This document shows, one piece after another, positions 8,020 to 16,331 of a stretch of 64,000 nucleotides of DNA. The notes beneath the pieces were generated by a model. It was not told the DNA's origin, searched no databases, and was given only the letters and a program-made list of their open reading frames with translations. Location: the NCBI GenBank assembly GCA_024693135.1, contig JAILLN010000049.1, positions 1 to 64,000 on the forward strand, written 5' to 3'. The translations under genes were made by a program, and so were the position numbers. Every line of letters starts with the position of its first letter. The stretch's first letter is position 1. This stretch comes from Lachnospiraceae bacterium. Lineage in GTDB: Bacteria; Bacillota; Clostridia; Lachnospirales; Lachnospiraceae.

Positions 8020-8719
8020 AAGGTATGGCTGCCTTCCTGATCCTTTCGGCGATCTCCGGGTCACATTTTCTTCTGACCCACTCAAACGCCTTTTTGTACT
8101 GGGGGCTCCGATTTTTCAAGTCGTGCGCATCGGTAGCCAGGAAGCTGACATATCCATCCTGAATCATCTTCCTCGCCCAGCGGCCCTCTCCGTCCAAAAG
8201 AGAGGAGGTAACCGCCTGGGTATTACACTGGAGCAGGGCACCCCGGTTTATGAGCTCCTCCACAAATGCCGGCTTTCCCTTCATCGAATAATATCTCTCC
8301 ACATGAGCCAGCACCGGCTTGTATCCGATATTGGTGCATTCCCTTACCGCACTCCGGATCATCTCTTCTTCCGCCCTGACATTAAATTCCAGCAAAAGGC
8401 ATCGGGTGCCTGCCAGGGTATGTATCCTTTTTCTCCTCAGCCTCTCCATAATGCCGTTATCGTAAAGCACCTCATTTCCGAGGTAGAGCTTCATTCCCGG
8501 CAGGATCTTTCTGCATTCGGCCTGAAGTCCGGCAAAGGTCTCTTCCAGGCCATGATAGCTGTATCTGTTGTGCATCAAAACATAATGCGGCGTGGCGATC
8601 ACGGTATCGATCCCCTCATCCCACTGCATTTGAAGCATCTGAAGGGAGGTCTGCATATCCGGCGCCCCGTCGTCCACCCCCGGGATCACATGACAATGCA
8701 TGTCTGTAAAGCCGCCCAT
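8006..8719 (-). CDS. CpsB/YwqE-type PHP-domain protein-tyrosine phosphatase
   Basis: The 237-aa product begins GGFTDMHCHVIPGVDDGAPD, the first metal-binding motif (HxH and DDG) of the PHP phosphatases paired with CpsC/CpsD. Further family signatures include ATPHYV (36-48 region), LGNEVLYD, LLLEFN, LAHVERY and FLATDAHDLKNR, which supply the remaining metal ligands. The family dephosphorylates the Tyr-rich tail of CpsD in a Mn-dependent reaction. The start codon lies three bases after the upstream gene's stop, and the 3' end overlaps cpsC. Length is normal. Confidence 0.93.
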   Translation of the reverse strand: MGGFTDMHCHVIPGVDDGAPDMQTSLQMLQMQWDEGIDTVIATPHYVLMHNRYSYHGLEETFAGLQAECRKILPGMKLYLGNEVLYDNGIMERLRRKRIHTLAGTRCLLLEFNVRAEEEMIRSAVRECTNIGYKPVLAHVERYYSMKGKPAFVEELINRGALLQCNTQAVTSSLLDGEGRWARKMIQDGYVSFLATDAHDLKNRSPQYKKAFEWVRRKCDPEIAERIRKAAIPYGQG

Positions 8720-8721
8720 GT

Positions 8722-10770
8722 TTACGCGTCGCCCTTGACCCTGGAGGATCCGAAGATCAGCACAGCCCCGAATGCCGCCCCCAAAGCGGTGCAGACAAGC
8801 CAGAGGTTTTTAAGCCTTCCCATGACCTGCACCATGAAGATATATAGATATTCCGGGCTGATATATGCCTTTCCCTCATAAGACCCTGCGGAAGTAATGA
8901 AATACCCCGCAAGGCATGCGGCCGCGGCGATGCATGCCGCTATGCCCGCTTGCCTCAGATTCCTGCCCATATAGCCTTCATCCCGGAGGATGCAGACCAC
9001 ACAGGCAAGGAGTCCAAGGATTGAAAGAAGAAAGGTTATGATGACAGTCATTTTCAGACTGTCCTTAACCTCTTTGATGAAGCGGATCTCATCTCCGGCC
9101 AGTGCCTTCTGATAGGCCTTCATGACTTCATCCGCAATGACCGAATTGACCACCTCTCCATGCTCCCCTTCGGAAGCCAGAGCATTTATGATCTCGCTCT
9201 TTAAGGTACTCAGATCTGCCGCCACCGTCTTTCCGTTGATCACGTCCATTGTGTCCTGCTTGCTTAAAAACTGGAAACGGCTGAAGCTTAAGGGCTCCTC
9301 CAGCACGTCCTTGTCATAGTCCGCCAGAAGCAGGATCTGCTGGGTCTTTGCGTACATTCCCTCATACGCATACTGGTGAAAGCCGCTGGTATTGATCATC
9401 TCCATAATATTGGACGAGGACACAAGCCCCGCTCCGACCCCGGCTGAGACTGCGAATACAAAAAGATTCAGGCCGGAAGCCACGGATATGGCAACACCCG
9501 CTCTCTTCTTCATCCGCCTCCTCTCGTGATGCCCCATCCGCCTGCTGTCGGAAAGGAAGCTCATCCCCAGTCCCAGGCCGGCGGCCGCAAAGGCGATGAT
9601 GCCGGATATGATCAGAAAAAGCCGGATATTTTGGTAAGGGAAAAACTGGGAAAGACTGATGGCTCCTCCTTCTCCCTCCCCGTCATTGACCGTCAGGGTG
9701 TTTTCGGCTACATCATAGATCACGCTTTTCTTTGCCGATTCCTGCTCCGGCCTTGTATTTAAGAGATCCGATTTAATGCCCTCATACCATTCGGATTCGG
9801 ACAGGGCGTTCCAGATCCCGGTATTTCCGTTTTCCTGAATAGCCTCGCTGCCTGTAGCCAGCCTGGCTTCCATCTTCAGCTTCTCACTGCCTGCCCTGAG
9901 GATCTCGTCCTCATGCTTATCGTTGTAGTCGCTGACGATGGCTTCCCTCTGCCCCTGGGTAAGGCCGGTGAGCCTGTCCAGCAGGGCTTGTCTCTCAGAG
10001 CTCATGCCGGGAGCGGCAGATATGATCTCCCTCGCTGTGAGGGGAAGCCCTGTTTCAGGATTGACCATGCCCGTACCCGGAGTCGTCGTGCCGGACTTCG
10101 GGGTTGTGCCTATACCGGGGTTTGTCGTGCCCGTGCCGGGGTTTGTCGTGCCCGTGCCGGGGTTTGTCGTGCCCTGTGCCGGCGTCGGCGTCGTGCCCGT
10201 GCCGGGGTTTGTCGTACCGGGTTTCGGCGTCGTGCCCGTCCCGGGGTTTGTCGTGCCCGTGCCGGGGTTCGTCGTGCCCGTGCCGGGGTTCGTCGTGCCG
10301 GGTTTCGGTGTCGTGCCCGGTGCCGGTGTGGGTGTCGTACCCGGTGTCGGCGTGGGTGTCGTACCCGGTGTCGGCGTGGGTGTCGGTGTCGTGCCCGGCG
10401 CCGGCGTCGGCGTGGGTGTCGGCGTGGGTGTCGGCGTGGGTGTCGGTGCCGGCGTCGTGCCGCCTACCTTCTCCAGATAGCCTTCTGACACCCCGGTTCC
10501 GATATTTGCATACATCTTGTCTATGGCCTCATCCGCCTGGCTTCCGCTCAAGTCCGTATCCGGTTCGTCCAGCCTGCTGTAAAGCTCGTTTAATGCCGAT
10601 TCGGTGGCCTGATAATACTCTCCGCCGTAATAAAACTGCTGGCCGGCGGCGGCGATCACCCTCGATTCATTTCCGTTTATGTCCGCATACACCCTCATGG
10701 GATGGATGCAGAAAACCCCTGCAAATATCATCACTGCCAATATTGTGTAGGGGATCGTTTTCCTGATCAT
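8722..10770 (-). CDS. exported multi-pass membrane protein with Pro/Thr/Gly linker, unknown function
   Basis: A 682-aa protein of no family I recognise. It has a signal peptide (IRKTIPYTILAVMIFAGVFC...VYADINGNE), a short helical domain (GEYYQATESALNELYSRL), then about 140 residues of low complexity (PTPTP, then GTTNPGT and GTTPKPG units). A second soluble domain follows (ERQALLDRLTGLTQGQREAIVSDYN). Five membrane segments come next: LFLIISGIIAFAAAGLGLG, VAISVASGLNLFVFAV, VIITFLLSILGLLACVV, GIAACIAAAACLAGYF and VCTALGAAFGAVLIFG. ATG 10770 is chosen because GAAAGGAAAC lies just upstream; a TTG at 10785 is in frame. Position between the surface protein and cpsB suggests a role in surface assembly of the polymer. 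Confidence 0.7.
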   Translation of the reverse strand: MIRKTIPYTILAVMIFAGVFCIHPMRVYADINGNESRVIAAAGQQFYYGGEYYQATESALNELYSRLDEPDTDLSGSQADEAIDKMYANIGTGVSEGYLEKVGGTTPAPTPTPTPTPTPTPTPAPGTTPTPTPTPGTTPTPTPGTTPTPAPGTTPKPGTTNPGTGTTNPGTGTTNPGTGTTPKPGTTNPGTGTTPTPAQGTTNPGTGTTNPGTGTTNPGIGTTPKSGTTTPGTGMVNPETGLPLTAREIISAAPGMSSERQALLDRLTGLTQGQREAIVSDYNDKHEDEILRAGSEKLKMEARLATGSEAIQENGNTGIWNALSESEWYEGIKSDLLNTRPEQESAKKSVIYDVAENTLTVNDGEGEGGAISLSQFFPYQNIRLFLIISGIIAFAAAGLGLGMSFLSDSRRMGHHERRRMKKRAGVAISVASGLNLFVFAVSAGVGAGLVSSSNIMEMINTSGFHQYAYEGMYAKTQQILLLADYDKDVLEEPLSFSRFQFLSKQDTMDVINGKTVAADLSTLKSEIINALASEGEHGEVVNSVIADEVMKAYQKALAGDEIRFIKEVKDSLKMTVIITFLLSILGLLACVVCILRDEGYMGRNLRQAGIAACIAAAACLAGYFITSAGSYEGKAYISPEYLYIFMVQVMGRLKNLWLVCTALGAAFGAVLIFGSSRVKGDA
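10090..10465 (-). repeat. low-complexity repeats coding the Pro/Thr/Gly linker
   Basis: Imperfect tandem units (GTGCCGGGGTTTGTCGTGCCC-like, here cut to its first 20 bases GTGCCGGGGTTTGTCGTGCC, plus-strand reading) and GGTGTCGG(C/T)GTG units code PTPTP and GTTNPGT. High GC and repetition make this stretch prone to copy-number change. Very long frames on the opposite strand are artefacts of it. Confidence 0.8.
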
Positions 10771-10976
10771 AGAGTTTCCTTTCAAATGGAGCAGCCTCTC
10801 TTAAAGCCGCAGGTTCCCCACCCTTTCCATGGGACAGAGAATGCCGGGCCATAAAATCAAGCCCGATTGCTTTCAAATCCCGGCGCCCGTCAAAGGACGC
10901 CGGGATAAAAGCCAAATTGTCTGATTTCTTTTTGGCGGCACCGGCAGGCTGCCCTGCCGGCGCCAACTGCTGCTAA

Positions 10977-13900
10977 TTAGTTCTTGTTGATCGGCCAAAC
11001 CCAAGGTGTGCCTTGTTCATTATATGTGGTTACACCCCCAACAAGTCCCTTGACTTTGAGCATCTCATTGATGAGACGATTTTGATTTTCTCCCATATCA
11101 TACGTATCCGCAAATACCAGGGTGGTCTCATCTCCCGTACCAAAGAGCTTGAACTCATATGTGATATCATTACATATCACCGAGTAGGTTCCCTTATTAA
11201 AGGTCAGGTTTGTGAATTCAAGCAAAGCACCATTCTCAAACATAAATTTCACATTCCTACTGAAGGTCGCCTCCTTCTTGTCATACACCTGGCGGGCCAT
11301 CCCAAGCAGGGTAGGCACGTTCTTATCTGACCTAAATTTCAGCTCCAGGGTGACTTTAGACTGCTCATCATAGAAATTGTTGTCAATAAACTCCTTGACC
11401 GAATCATCCGTAAAGCCGTCCTTCACCACCTGCTTATCCTTGATGACGATATGGTAGGTCTTCTGTACAAAGGCCTTGGGGCTGCCGCCGGCTTCTTCAA
11501 TGTCTTCCGCCGGTACAGGCTCTTCCGCCGCATCAGGAGCAGCTTCCTCTTCGGGCTCCACTGCCGCCACGGCTTCCGCCACATCAGCTGCTTCCACTTC
11601 TGCGGCATCGACCGCTTCCGCTCCCACAACATCTGCCGCTGCGTCGGCCTCTTCGACAATTACCGCACCGGCTTCCTCAGCCACAGCAGCACCGGCCTCT
11701 TCCACCTCAGGCTCCTCCTCAGGAACCACCGAGGTCGCTGACAGCTCGTCTCCGCTGACCGTATTTCCGGACACCACAAGGGTGATCTCAAAGCCTTGTG
11801 CTCCCTCGAGGTTTGCATACTCCTGCAGGTTCCGCATGATCCTGTCATAGGAATTCTTCATGGAGCTTGCAGATCCTGTGCCGCTGACCTGAACCTCATT
11901 GGCCGAAAGCTCTGTAACCTTATTGAAGGATACCACTGTCTGGTTTTTGTACGTATTCTTTCCTTCCGGATCCTCTACCGTGAACCGAACTGCAGTTGAT
12001 TTATACTTGTGGCCATTGACATCCGTATAGACCGCATACAGCTTTCCAGTTCCAGCGCTATTCGGGCTTACCGACGTGCCGGATACCGTAAGGAGATCAT
12101 CATTCGACTCGATAACAGCATAGTTCAGAGAAACCGAACCGCAGTTCAGATCCGGTGTAACGGTGATCTTGTCTTTCAGATCTGTCATTCCGTCCTTGCC
12201 GATCGTAAATACAAAGTCTTTGTTGTCATTGTTCAGGGTTACCTCATAAGGAGCAACCTCAAACTCATACTCATGCTTCACTTCAATCGGAGCAAGGCTT
12301 CCAATCGTAAACTTGGCTGTTACAGGAACCTTCACATTTGCGGTCTCCCATCCGGACTCTACAGCATTTGCCTTATTTGCGCTAAGAAGTACCTTCGGCG
12401 CATCATTTGCGCTAAGCGTTGCCTTGTTCGGGCTGATGGAGGTAGACACGAATCCGCCAGCCGGTGTATCTGCTGTAATCTCTACGGTATCATAAGATCC
12501 TGCGATTGCAGCTACCACGATATCGTTCTGGCCCGGATATACGGTTCTCTTTTCTGCCACAGGCAGGTCGACCACGTTTACGGTCACAGCGCCCAGCTCT
12601 TTTCCGCCAAGCACCTGCAGTTTGATGGAGGCCTTGCCGGGATTGATGCCGATGACCTGATAGGTCTTCTCATCCAGCCGGACTACGATCACGTTCTCAT
12701 CATCCGATACGACGGTCACATAATCCAGATCCTTGTCTGCCACATCTACCAGTTTGACATCCACCACGTCTCCCTTGCGGATGATGGCATTGGTAGAAGT
12801 ACCGATCAGAATGTTGCCGCTGATGGTATCGCCGATCTCAGTGCTGGTCTTGTCCGTAAGGGCGATAGCCATATAATTTCCTACGCCATACTGCTTCGTG
12901 GTCTTGTCATAGCTGTCTGCAGCCACGATCTCATAGATCGCAAGCTCCTGGGTCAGCCCCGATCCCTTTTCGGACTTCATCTTCCTGGGCTTCACATTCA
13001 GTGCCACGGTATCGCTGTACTTATTGCCCTTCACCTGCTTGACCGTGATCGTAGACTTGTTGTTCTTCTGGGAATCTGATGCATCCTTTACGGCCTTAAG
13101 CTTCGGATTGGCTGGGATGACGGTTCCGTTTTCTCCATTTGGCGTTACGCCGATCACAAACTTATCCGCGAAGGCCTTCGCAGGATTCGTATAATAGAAG
13201 GTCCTGACATACTCACGCCGGCCGTTGATCCACATCTTCTTCATATTTGAGCCGAAGTATGTGGAGGCTGTGGCCTTGGTCATATCCTTCTCCTTGAAAT
13301 CACTGATGCTGTCCACGCGCTTTGTGGCAGTGATCTTCACCTTGATGGCTTTCATGGCTCCGCTCTTTGCCGTAACCTTGCCGTTCAGCTGAATAGCCTT
13401 CTTAATGGGCTTCGTTACGGTGAGCACGGCTATGTTCGAGCCCTTTTCTTGCTCTACCTTATACTCATCCTTTTCCTCAGGGGTCCACTCCACCGTCACG
13501 CCATCTTTTCCATTGGAGCTGTAGATCGCGCTGAGCTGGGCTGACACACTGGTTTCGCCTGCACCGATGACAAAGCTGGCCTTGCCTGTCTTCTTCCCGT
13601 CCACCGTGGCAGAAGCCGAAGCAACCTTCGGAGTCTTTGCATCCGGCAGAACCATCAGCTTAATGTATTCCGACTGTGCATAGACAGTCTCGCTTCCGAT
13701 CTTCGTCTGGGTTCCCTTTACTCCCACTCCCAGCCTGACCTCTGCGATGCCGCTTGCATCGGTATAGGCATTGCGGTTCAGCTTGATCATCACCGCGCTG
13801 TCCTTCTTGGAATAAGCAATGGTGGCAACTTTCTTATTGGTGGTCGTAAATGCAAGATTCTTGACCTCACATCCGCTGAGGGCGAGCTTGCTGGACACCG

Positions 13901-14606
13901 GGATCGTATAGATCGGCTTGCCCTTCATATTGTTGACCGAGGCGGTATTGATCTTGTATACCTTCATGTCCTTCTCGCCTACTCCGGGGATCTCCCATTT
14001 CTCATCCAGCTGGCGCACGATGGAGCTGGCGGACAGGGTATTATTGGAAGATACCGGGCTCAGGTCTCCGAAGTTGGCCGTACCGGCCTTCTTCACCACC
14101 TTAACCTTGAGCTTGATTTTCTTAGCCTTTTTTTCATCAAAGGCATTGATCCCCTTCGCGTTCTTGTTGGACGAAATTCCGTTGGCCTCAAGAGCGCTCT
14201 TTACCCGGAAGATAAACTCGATGTTACTTCCCTTGGCATCCTCATTGTTCGCCGTGATCTTGAAGGTATTCTTCGCTCCGACATCGGCGGGGCTGGGGCC
14301 TGCTATCTTCGCTACGGAAACGCTGCTGGGCGCAGCATTTACCGAAACCTCCAAATAGTCCGAAGACAGGCTGTTTGCGAGCGTCGCGACCGCATCGATC
14401 GTAATGCTCTTCATTGTTCCATCCGTTGCGTCCAAGACGAGCACCGGATTCTTCACCTGTGTATCCGTCCCCTGATACACAAGCTTCTGCTTCGTGACCA
14501 AAGCAGGGTTTGCGTTTGATTTCGCCATGACCGTCAACGGATTCAGCACCATAGATGCGATCAGTATGAGAGCCAGCGACGAAAACCGCTTCTGAAGTTT
14601 CCTCAT
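10977..14606 (-). CDS. large secreted surface protein with Big_2-like domain and acidic Ala/Glu segment
   Basis: A 1209-aa exported protein starting at ATG 14606, with GGGAGG eight to nine bases upstream; a longer frame from 14693 lacks a site. The signal peptide is RKLQKRFSSLALILIASMVLNPLTVMA. The body is beta-rich and repetitive. One clear bacterial Ig-like (Big_2) unit covers DVVDVKLVDV...DYVTVVSDDENVIVV...YQVIGINPGKASIKLQV. Near the C-terminus about 90 residues are almost pure A/E/V/D (EEAGAAVAEEAGAVIVEEAD), a likely flexible spacer. I see no LPxTG, SLH or choline-binding anchor, so attachment may depend on the neighbouring polysaccharide or membrane proteins. It is preceded by a regulatory element shared with the LytTR gene. 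Confidence 0.75.
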   Translation of the reverse strand: MRKLQKRFSSLALILIASMVLNPLTVMAKSNANPALVTKQKLVYQGTDTQVKNPVLVLDATDGTMKSITIDAVATLANSLSSDYLEVSVNAAPSSVSVAKIAGPSPADVGAKNTFKITANNEDAKGSNIEFIFRVKSALEANGISSNKNAKGINAFDEKKAKKIKLKVKVVKKAGTANFGDLSPVSSNNTLSASSIVRQLDEKWEIPGVGEKDMKVYKINTASVNNMKGKPIYTIPVSSKLALSGCEVKNLAFTTTNKKVATIAYSKKDSAVMIKLNRNAYTDASGIAEVRLGVGVKGTQTKIGSETVYAQSEYIKLMVLPDAKTPKVASASATVDGKKTGKASFVIGAGETSVSAQLSAIYSSNGKDGVTVEWTPEEKDEYKVEQEKGSNIAVLTVTKPIKKAIQLNGKVTAKSGAMKAIKVKITATKRVDSISDFKEKDMTKATASTYFGSNMKKMWINGRREYVRTFYYTNPAKAFADKFVIGVTPNGENGTVIPANPKLKAVKDASDSQKNNKSTITVKQVKGNKYSDTVALNVKPRKMKSEKGSGLTQELAIYEIVAADSYDKTTKQYGVGNYMAIALTDKTSTEIGDTISGNILIGTSTNAIIRKGDVVDVKLVDVADKDLDYVTVVSDDENVIVVRLDEKTYQVIGINPGKASIKLQVLGGKELGAVTVNVVDLPVAEKRTVYPGQNDIVVAAIAGSYDTVEITADTPAGGFVSTSISPNKATLSANDAPKVLLSANKANAVESGWETANVKVPVTAKFTIGSLAPIEVKHEYEFEVAPYEVTLNNDNKDFVFTIGKDGMTDLKDKITVTPDLNCGSVSLNYAVIESNDDLLTVSGTSVSPNSAGTGKLYAVYTDVNGHKYKSTAVRFTVEDPEGKNTYKNQTVVSFNKVTELSANEVQVSGTGSASSMKNSYDRIMRNLQEYANLEGAQGFEITLVVSGNTVSGDELSATSVVPEEEPEVEEAGAAVAEEAGAVIVEEADAAADVVGAEAVDAAEVEAADVAEAVAAVEPEEEAAPDAAEEPVPAEDIEEAGGSPKAFVQKTYHIVIKDKQVVKDGFTDDSVKEFIDNNFYDEQSKVTLELKFRSDKNVPTLLGMARQVYDKKEATFSRNVKFMFENGALLEFTNLTFNKGTYSVICNDITYEFKLFGTGDETTLVFADTYDMGENQNRLINEMLKVKGLVGGVTTYNEQGTPWVWPINKN

Positions 14607-14739
14607 AGTTTCTTTACCTCCCTTTTTTTTGCGTCCCTGATATACGCCGACCCGGAGCCTCCGAGAGGAGATGAGGAAGCCCCGGTGCAGCATATAACAA
14701 GATTAAGCATTGTCTACCATAGCACAAAGCGTGTCAGGG

Positions 14740-14776
14740 AATGTACCGGTCATGCACAATCGACACGTTTTATGTC
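14740..14776 (-). promoter_or_regulatory. regulated promoter of the surface-protein gene (operator copy 1 plus -10)
   Basis: Minus-strand reading: GACATA-N5-TGTCGATT-N2-GCATGA (14776-14750), then four bases, then TACATT (14745-14740) as -10. The GACA/TGTC arms form a partial inverted repeat. No -35 hexamer stands 17 bp upstream; the motif occupies that place, as in activator-dependent promoters. Copy 2, with the same spacing, precedes the LytTR gene. It overlaps the last codons of the LytTR gene and lies about 135 bp before the surface-protein start. Confidence 0.6.
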
Positions 14777-15501
14777 ATAGACAGCATTCCTTTTTTTTCC
14801 ATCCGAAACCGGGCATAGTCACCCAAAAAGCCCTGTCTGTAGTGTCTGCCGATGGGGATCCTCTCCTCCCTTCCTTTTATGGTCAATTCCTTTCCTCTTA
14901 TTTCCTCCAGGTATTTCAGATTTACGATATAACCCTCATGGCTCCTGGAAAAATAATCCGGAAGCCTTGCGGCGATGCTCTTCAGGCTCGAATAGGTATA
15001 CCGTGCAGTTTCCGCCTGGATCTTTACCGCCCTTCCGTCCCTAGTGATATAGTAGATGCTGTCCAGGGGGATCTCGCAGGTCTCGTAATCATCCACGATC
15101 CGCAGCTTCTTTTTCCTTCTGTTTGCCTGGCTTACTGCCTTATGCATGGCCTGCTTCAGCTTGTTTTCCAAATCCCTGCAGGCAAGGGAATAGCAATGGA
15201 TAGTCTCATAGACGTCCGAGGTATAGCCACCCTCCTCATAGACATAGACAATGGCGCATTCCGGCCATTTCAGATTCAGCCGCCTGCCCAGCCGGAGTCC
15301 ATCCGGCACCGGATCGCCGGATCCCACCCAAAGGACTGCGATATCATAATCATAGTCATGCCTCTGTCCGGAACTGCACGAAAAAAACTCGCCAGAATCC
15401 AGGATCTCAATCTCAGGATCCGGCAGCAGCTTCTGTTTGTTGATGATGTCCTTCGTGTACCAGGCATCCTCAGGCCTAGCCGCATAGATCGCAAGCCTCA
15501 T
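14770..15501 (-). CDS. LytTR-family regulator with degenerate receiver domain
   Basis: The C-terminal ~100 residues are a clear LytTR DNA-binding domain: IPLDSIYYITRDGRAVKI, YTYSSLKSIAARLPDYFSRSHEGYIVNLKYLEEI, then ELTIKGREERIPIGRHYRQGF. The N-terminal half has receiver-like order (DYDIAVLWVG...DPVPDGLRLGRRL), but the phospho-acceptor Asp expected in the LDI position is Trp (about residue 58), so ordinary His-Asp phosphotransfer is unlikely. ATG 15501 begins MRLAIY, the normal start of a receiver; a longer frame starts at 15564. LytTR regulators often control exopolysaccharide and surface genes. Two matching operators sit before this gene and before the downstream surface protein, suggesting autoregulation. 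Confidence 0.82.
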   Translation of the reverse strand: MRLAIYAARPEDAWYTKDIINKQKLLPDPEIEILDSGEFFSCSSGQRHDYDYDIAVLWVGSGDPVPDGLRLGRRLNLKWPECAIVYVYEEGGYTSDVYETIHCYSLACRDLENKLKQAMHKAVSQANRRKKKLRIVDDYETCEIPLDSIYYITRDGRAVKIQAETARYTYSSLKSIAARLPDYFSRSHEGYIVNLKYLEEIRGKELTIKGREERIPIGRHYRQGFLGDYARFRMEKKGMLSMT

Positions 15502-15693
15502 CCCAACCCCGCCCGCCGATGCTCCACTCCCCATGCCATCAGCCGGACATGAAGGCAGCGGCACCTGTTGACAAACGTTTTGCCATATCCCCGGGTCCTG
15601 CCCGGAGGATTCCGATCAGAAAGAAAACAGCATCCGGAAAGGCAAAAGGAAATAATAGGAACAATGTCGATGATAGAACACGCCCTTTTATAA

Positions 15694-15730
15694 AATATAG
15701 AAATCATGCCTAATCGACATAAAATATGTC
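15694..15730 (-). promoter_or_regulatory. regulated promoter of the LytTR gene (operator copy 2 plus -10)
   Basis: Minus-strand reading: GACATA-N5-TGTCGATT-N2-GCATGA (15730-15704), four bases, then TATATT (15699-15694). Twenty of 27 motif bases are identical to copy 1 at 14750-14776, and the -10 sits at the same distance. Here the arms extend to a perfect CGACATA-TTT-TATGTCG inverted repeat. The start codon is about 190 bp downstream, leaving a long leader. Confidence 0.6.
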
Positions 15731-15787
15731 GTATTCGGCACAAGCCGCGCTCCGTCCGGAGAAAACACCAGCTGAGCAAAAGTATTT

Positions 15788-15862
15788 TCAAATGGCAGAA
15801 AACAGGCTGTCCGTAATCTTCCTGTTTACTCCAGTTTCTTCCATTGTCATTGCACTTGCCAT
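15788..15862 (-). CDS. possible 24-aa peptide with strong ribosome site
   Basis: ATG at 15862 is preceded by GAGGAGG with an 8-base gap (15871-15875), an excellent site. The frame reads MASAMTMEETGVNRKITDSL and four more residues, then TGA. No homologue is recognised and it has no signal peptide. It lies just upstream of the LytTR promoter on the same strand. It could be a regulatory or signalling peptide, or the start of a lost gene whose rest was deleted. Confidence 0.35.
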   Translation of the reverse strand: MASAMTMEETGVNRKITDSLFSAI

Positions 15863-15869
15863 AAGCATT

Positions 15870-16241
15870 TCCTCCTCGTAGTGTGCCAGACCGGCCACAA
15901 GGACAAAAAATGGTCAAGAAATTTACAGAATGAGTATGTCATCTGAATTTTGTAATCCGTCAATTGCATTTATCCTTTGGGATCATTGGGCGATGCGCCC
16001 GGAAGCCCTTACGGCATATCCATTGATATGATAAAAAATATATCAGATTCATAGGTCCTTGTAAAGGACGAAAATACGTAAATACGCTCTGGTTAAAAAC
16101 CGCTGAATATGACTGAAGCTGAAATGGAAATCTAAGTTCCAGTTTGCAAAATGCCTGTTCTGCGTATTGTTTGCAAGATTAAATTTCGGATATGGGCAGC
16201 CGGAATTTTATTTTCTGATTGACCTTTGAGTCACGCATATT
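15870..16241. other. intergenic stretch with no gene
   Basis: Between the small peptide frame and the terminator I see no supported gene. A short hairpin GTCCTT-GTA-AAGGAC lies near 16053-16067. The rest is AT-rich and probably carries promoter sequence for the minus-strand peptide/LytTR transcript, but no unambiguous -35/-10 pair could be chosen. Confidence 0.4.
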
Positions 16242-16285
16242 AAAAGGCTCAAGACCATGACATTACTGGCCTTGAGCCTTTTTTG
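16242..16285. terminator. bidirectional intrinsic terminator
   Basis: AAAAGGCTCAAG and CTTGAGCCTTTTTT form a perfect 8-bp core stem (GGCTCAAG/CTTGAGCC) with A/T flanks, giving a U-run on both strands. It lies 47 bp after the stop of the flavin reductase gene on the minus strand and isolates it from the LytTR/exopolysaccharide operon. Confidence 0.85.
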
Positions 16286-16331
16286 TTTCGGCACGGGTGT
16301 CAAGCTGTCCCCGGATCATTTCAGCCTTGCT

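Noticed and set aside
9913-10766. Three long plus-strand frames rich in VPG, CRAR or CPCRG repeats
   Set aside because: They lie opposite the Pro/Thr/Gly linker of the minus-strand membrane protein; the repeats are low-complexity mirror images without ribosome sites.
10930-10970. Strong GC hairpin between the surface protein and the next gene, considered as a terminator
   Set aside because: In the direction of transcription (minus strand) the stem is followed by AAAAAG instead of a U-run; it may be an mRNA-processing or attenuation structure, but that cannot be supported.
12009-13079. 356-codon plus-strand frame
   Set aside because: Antisense to the Big_2-type surface protein gene, which has a signal peptide and ribosome site; no family resemblance.
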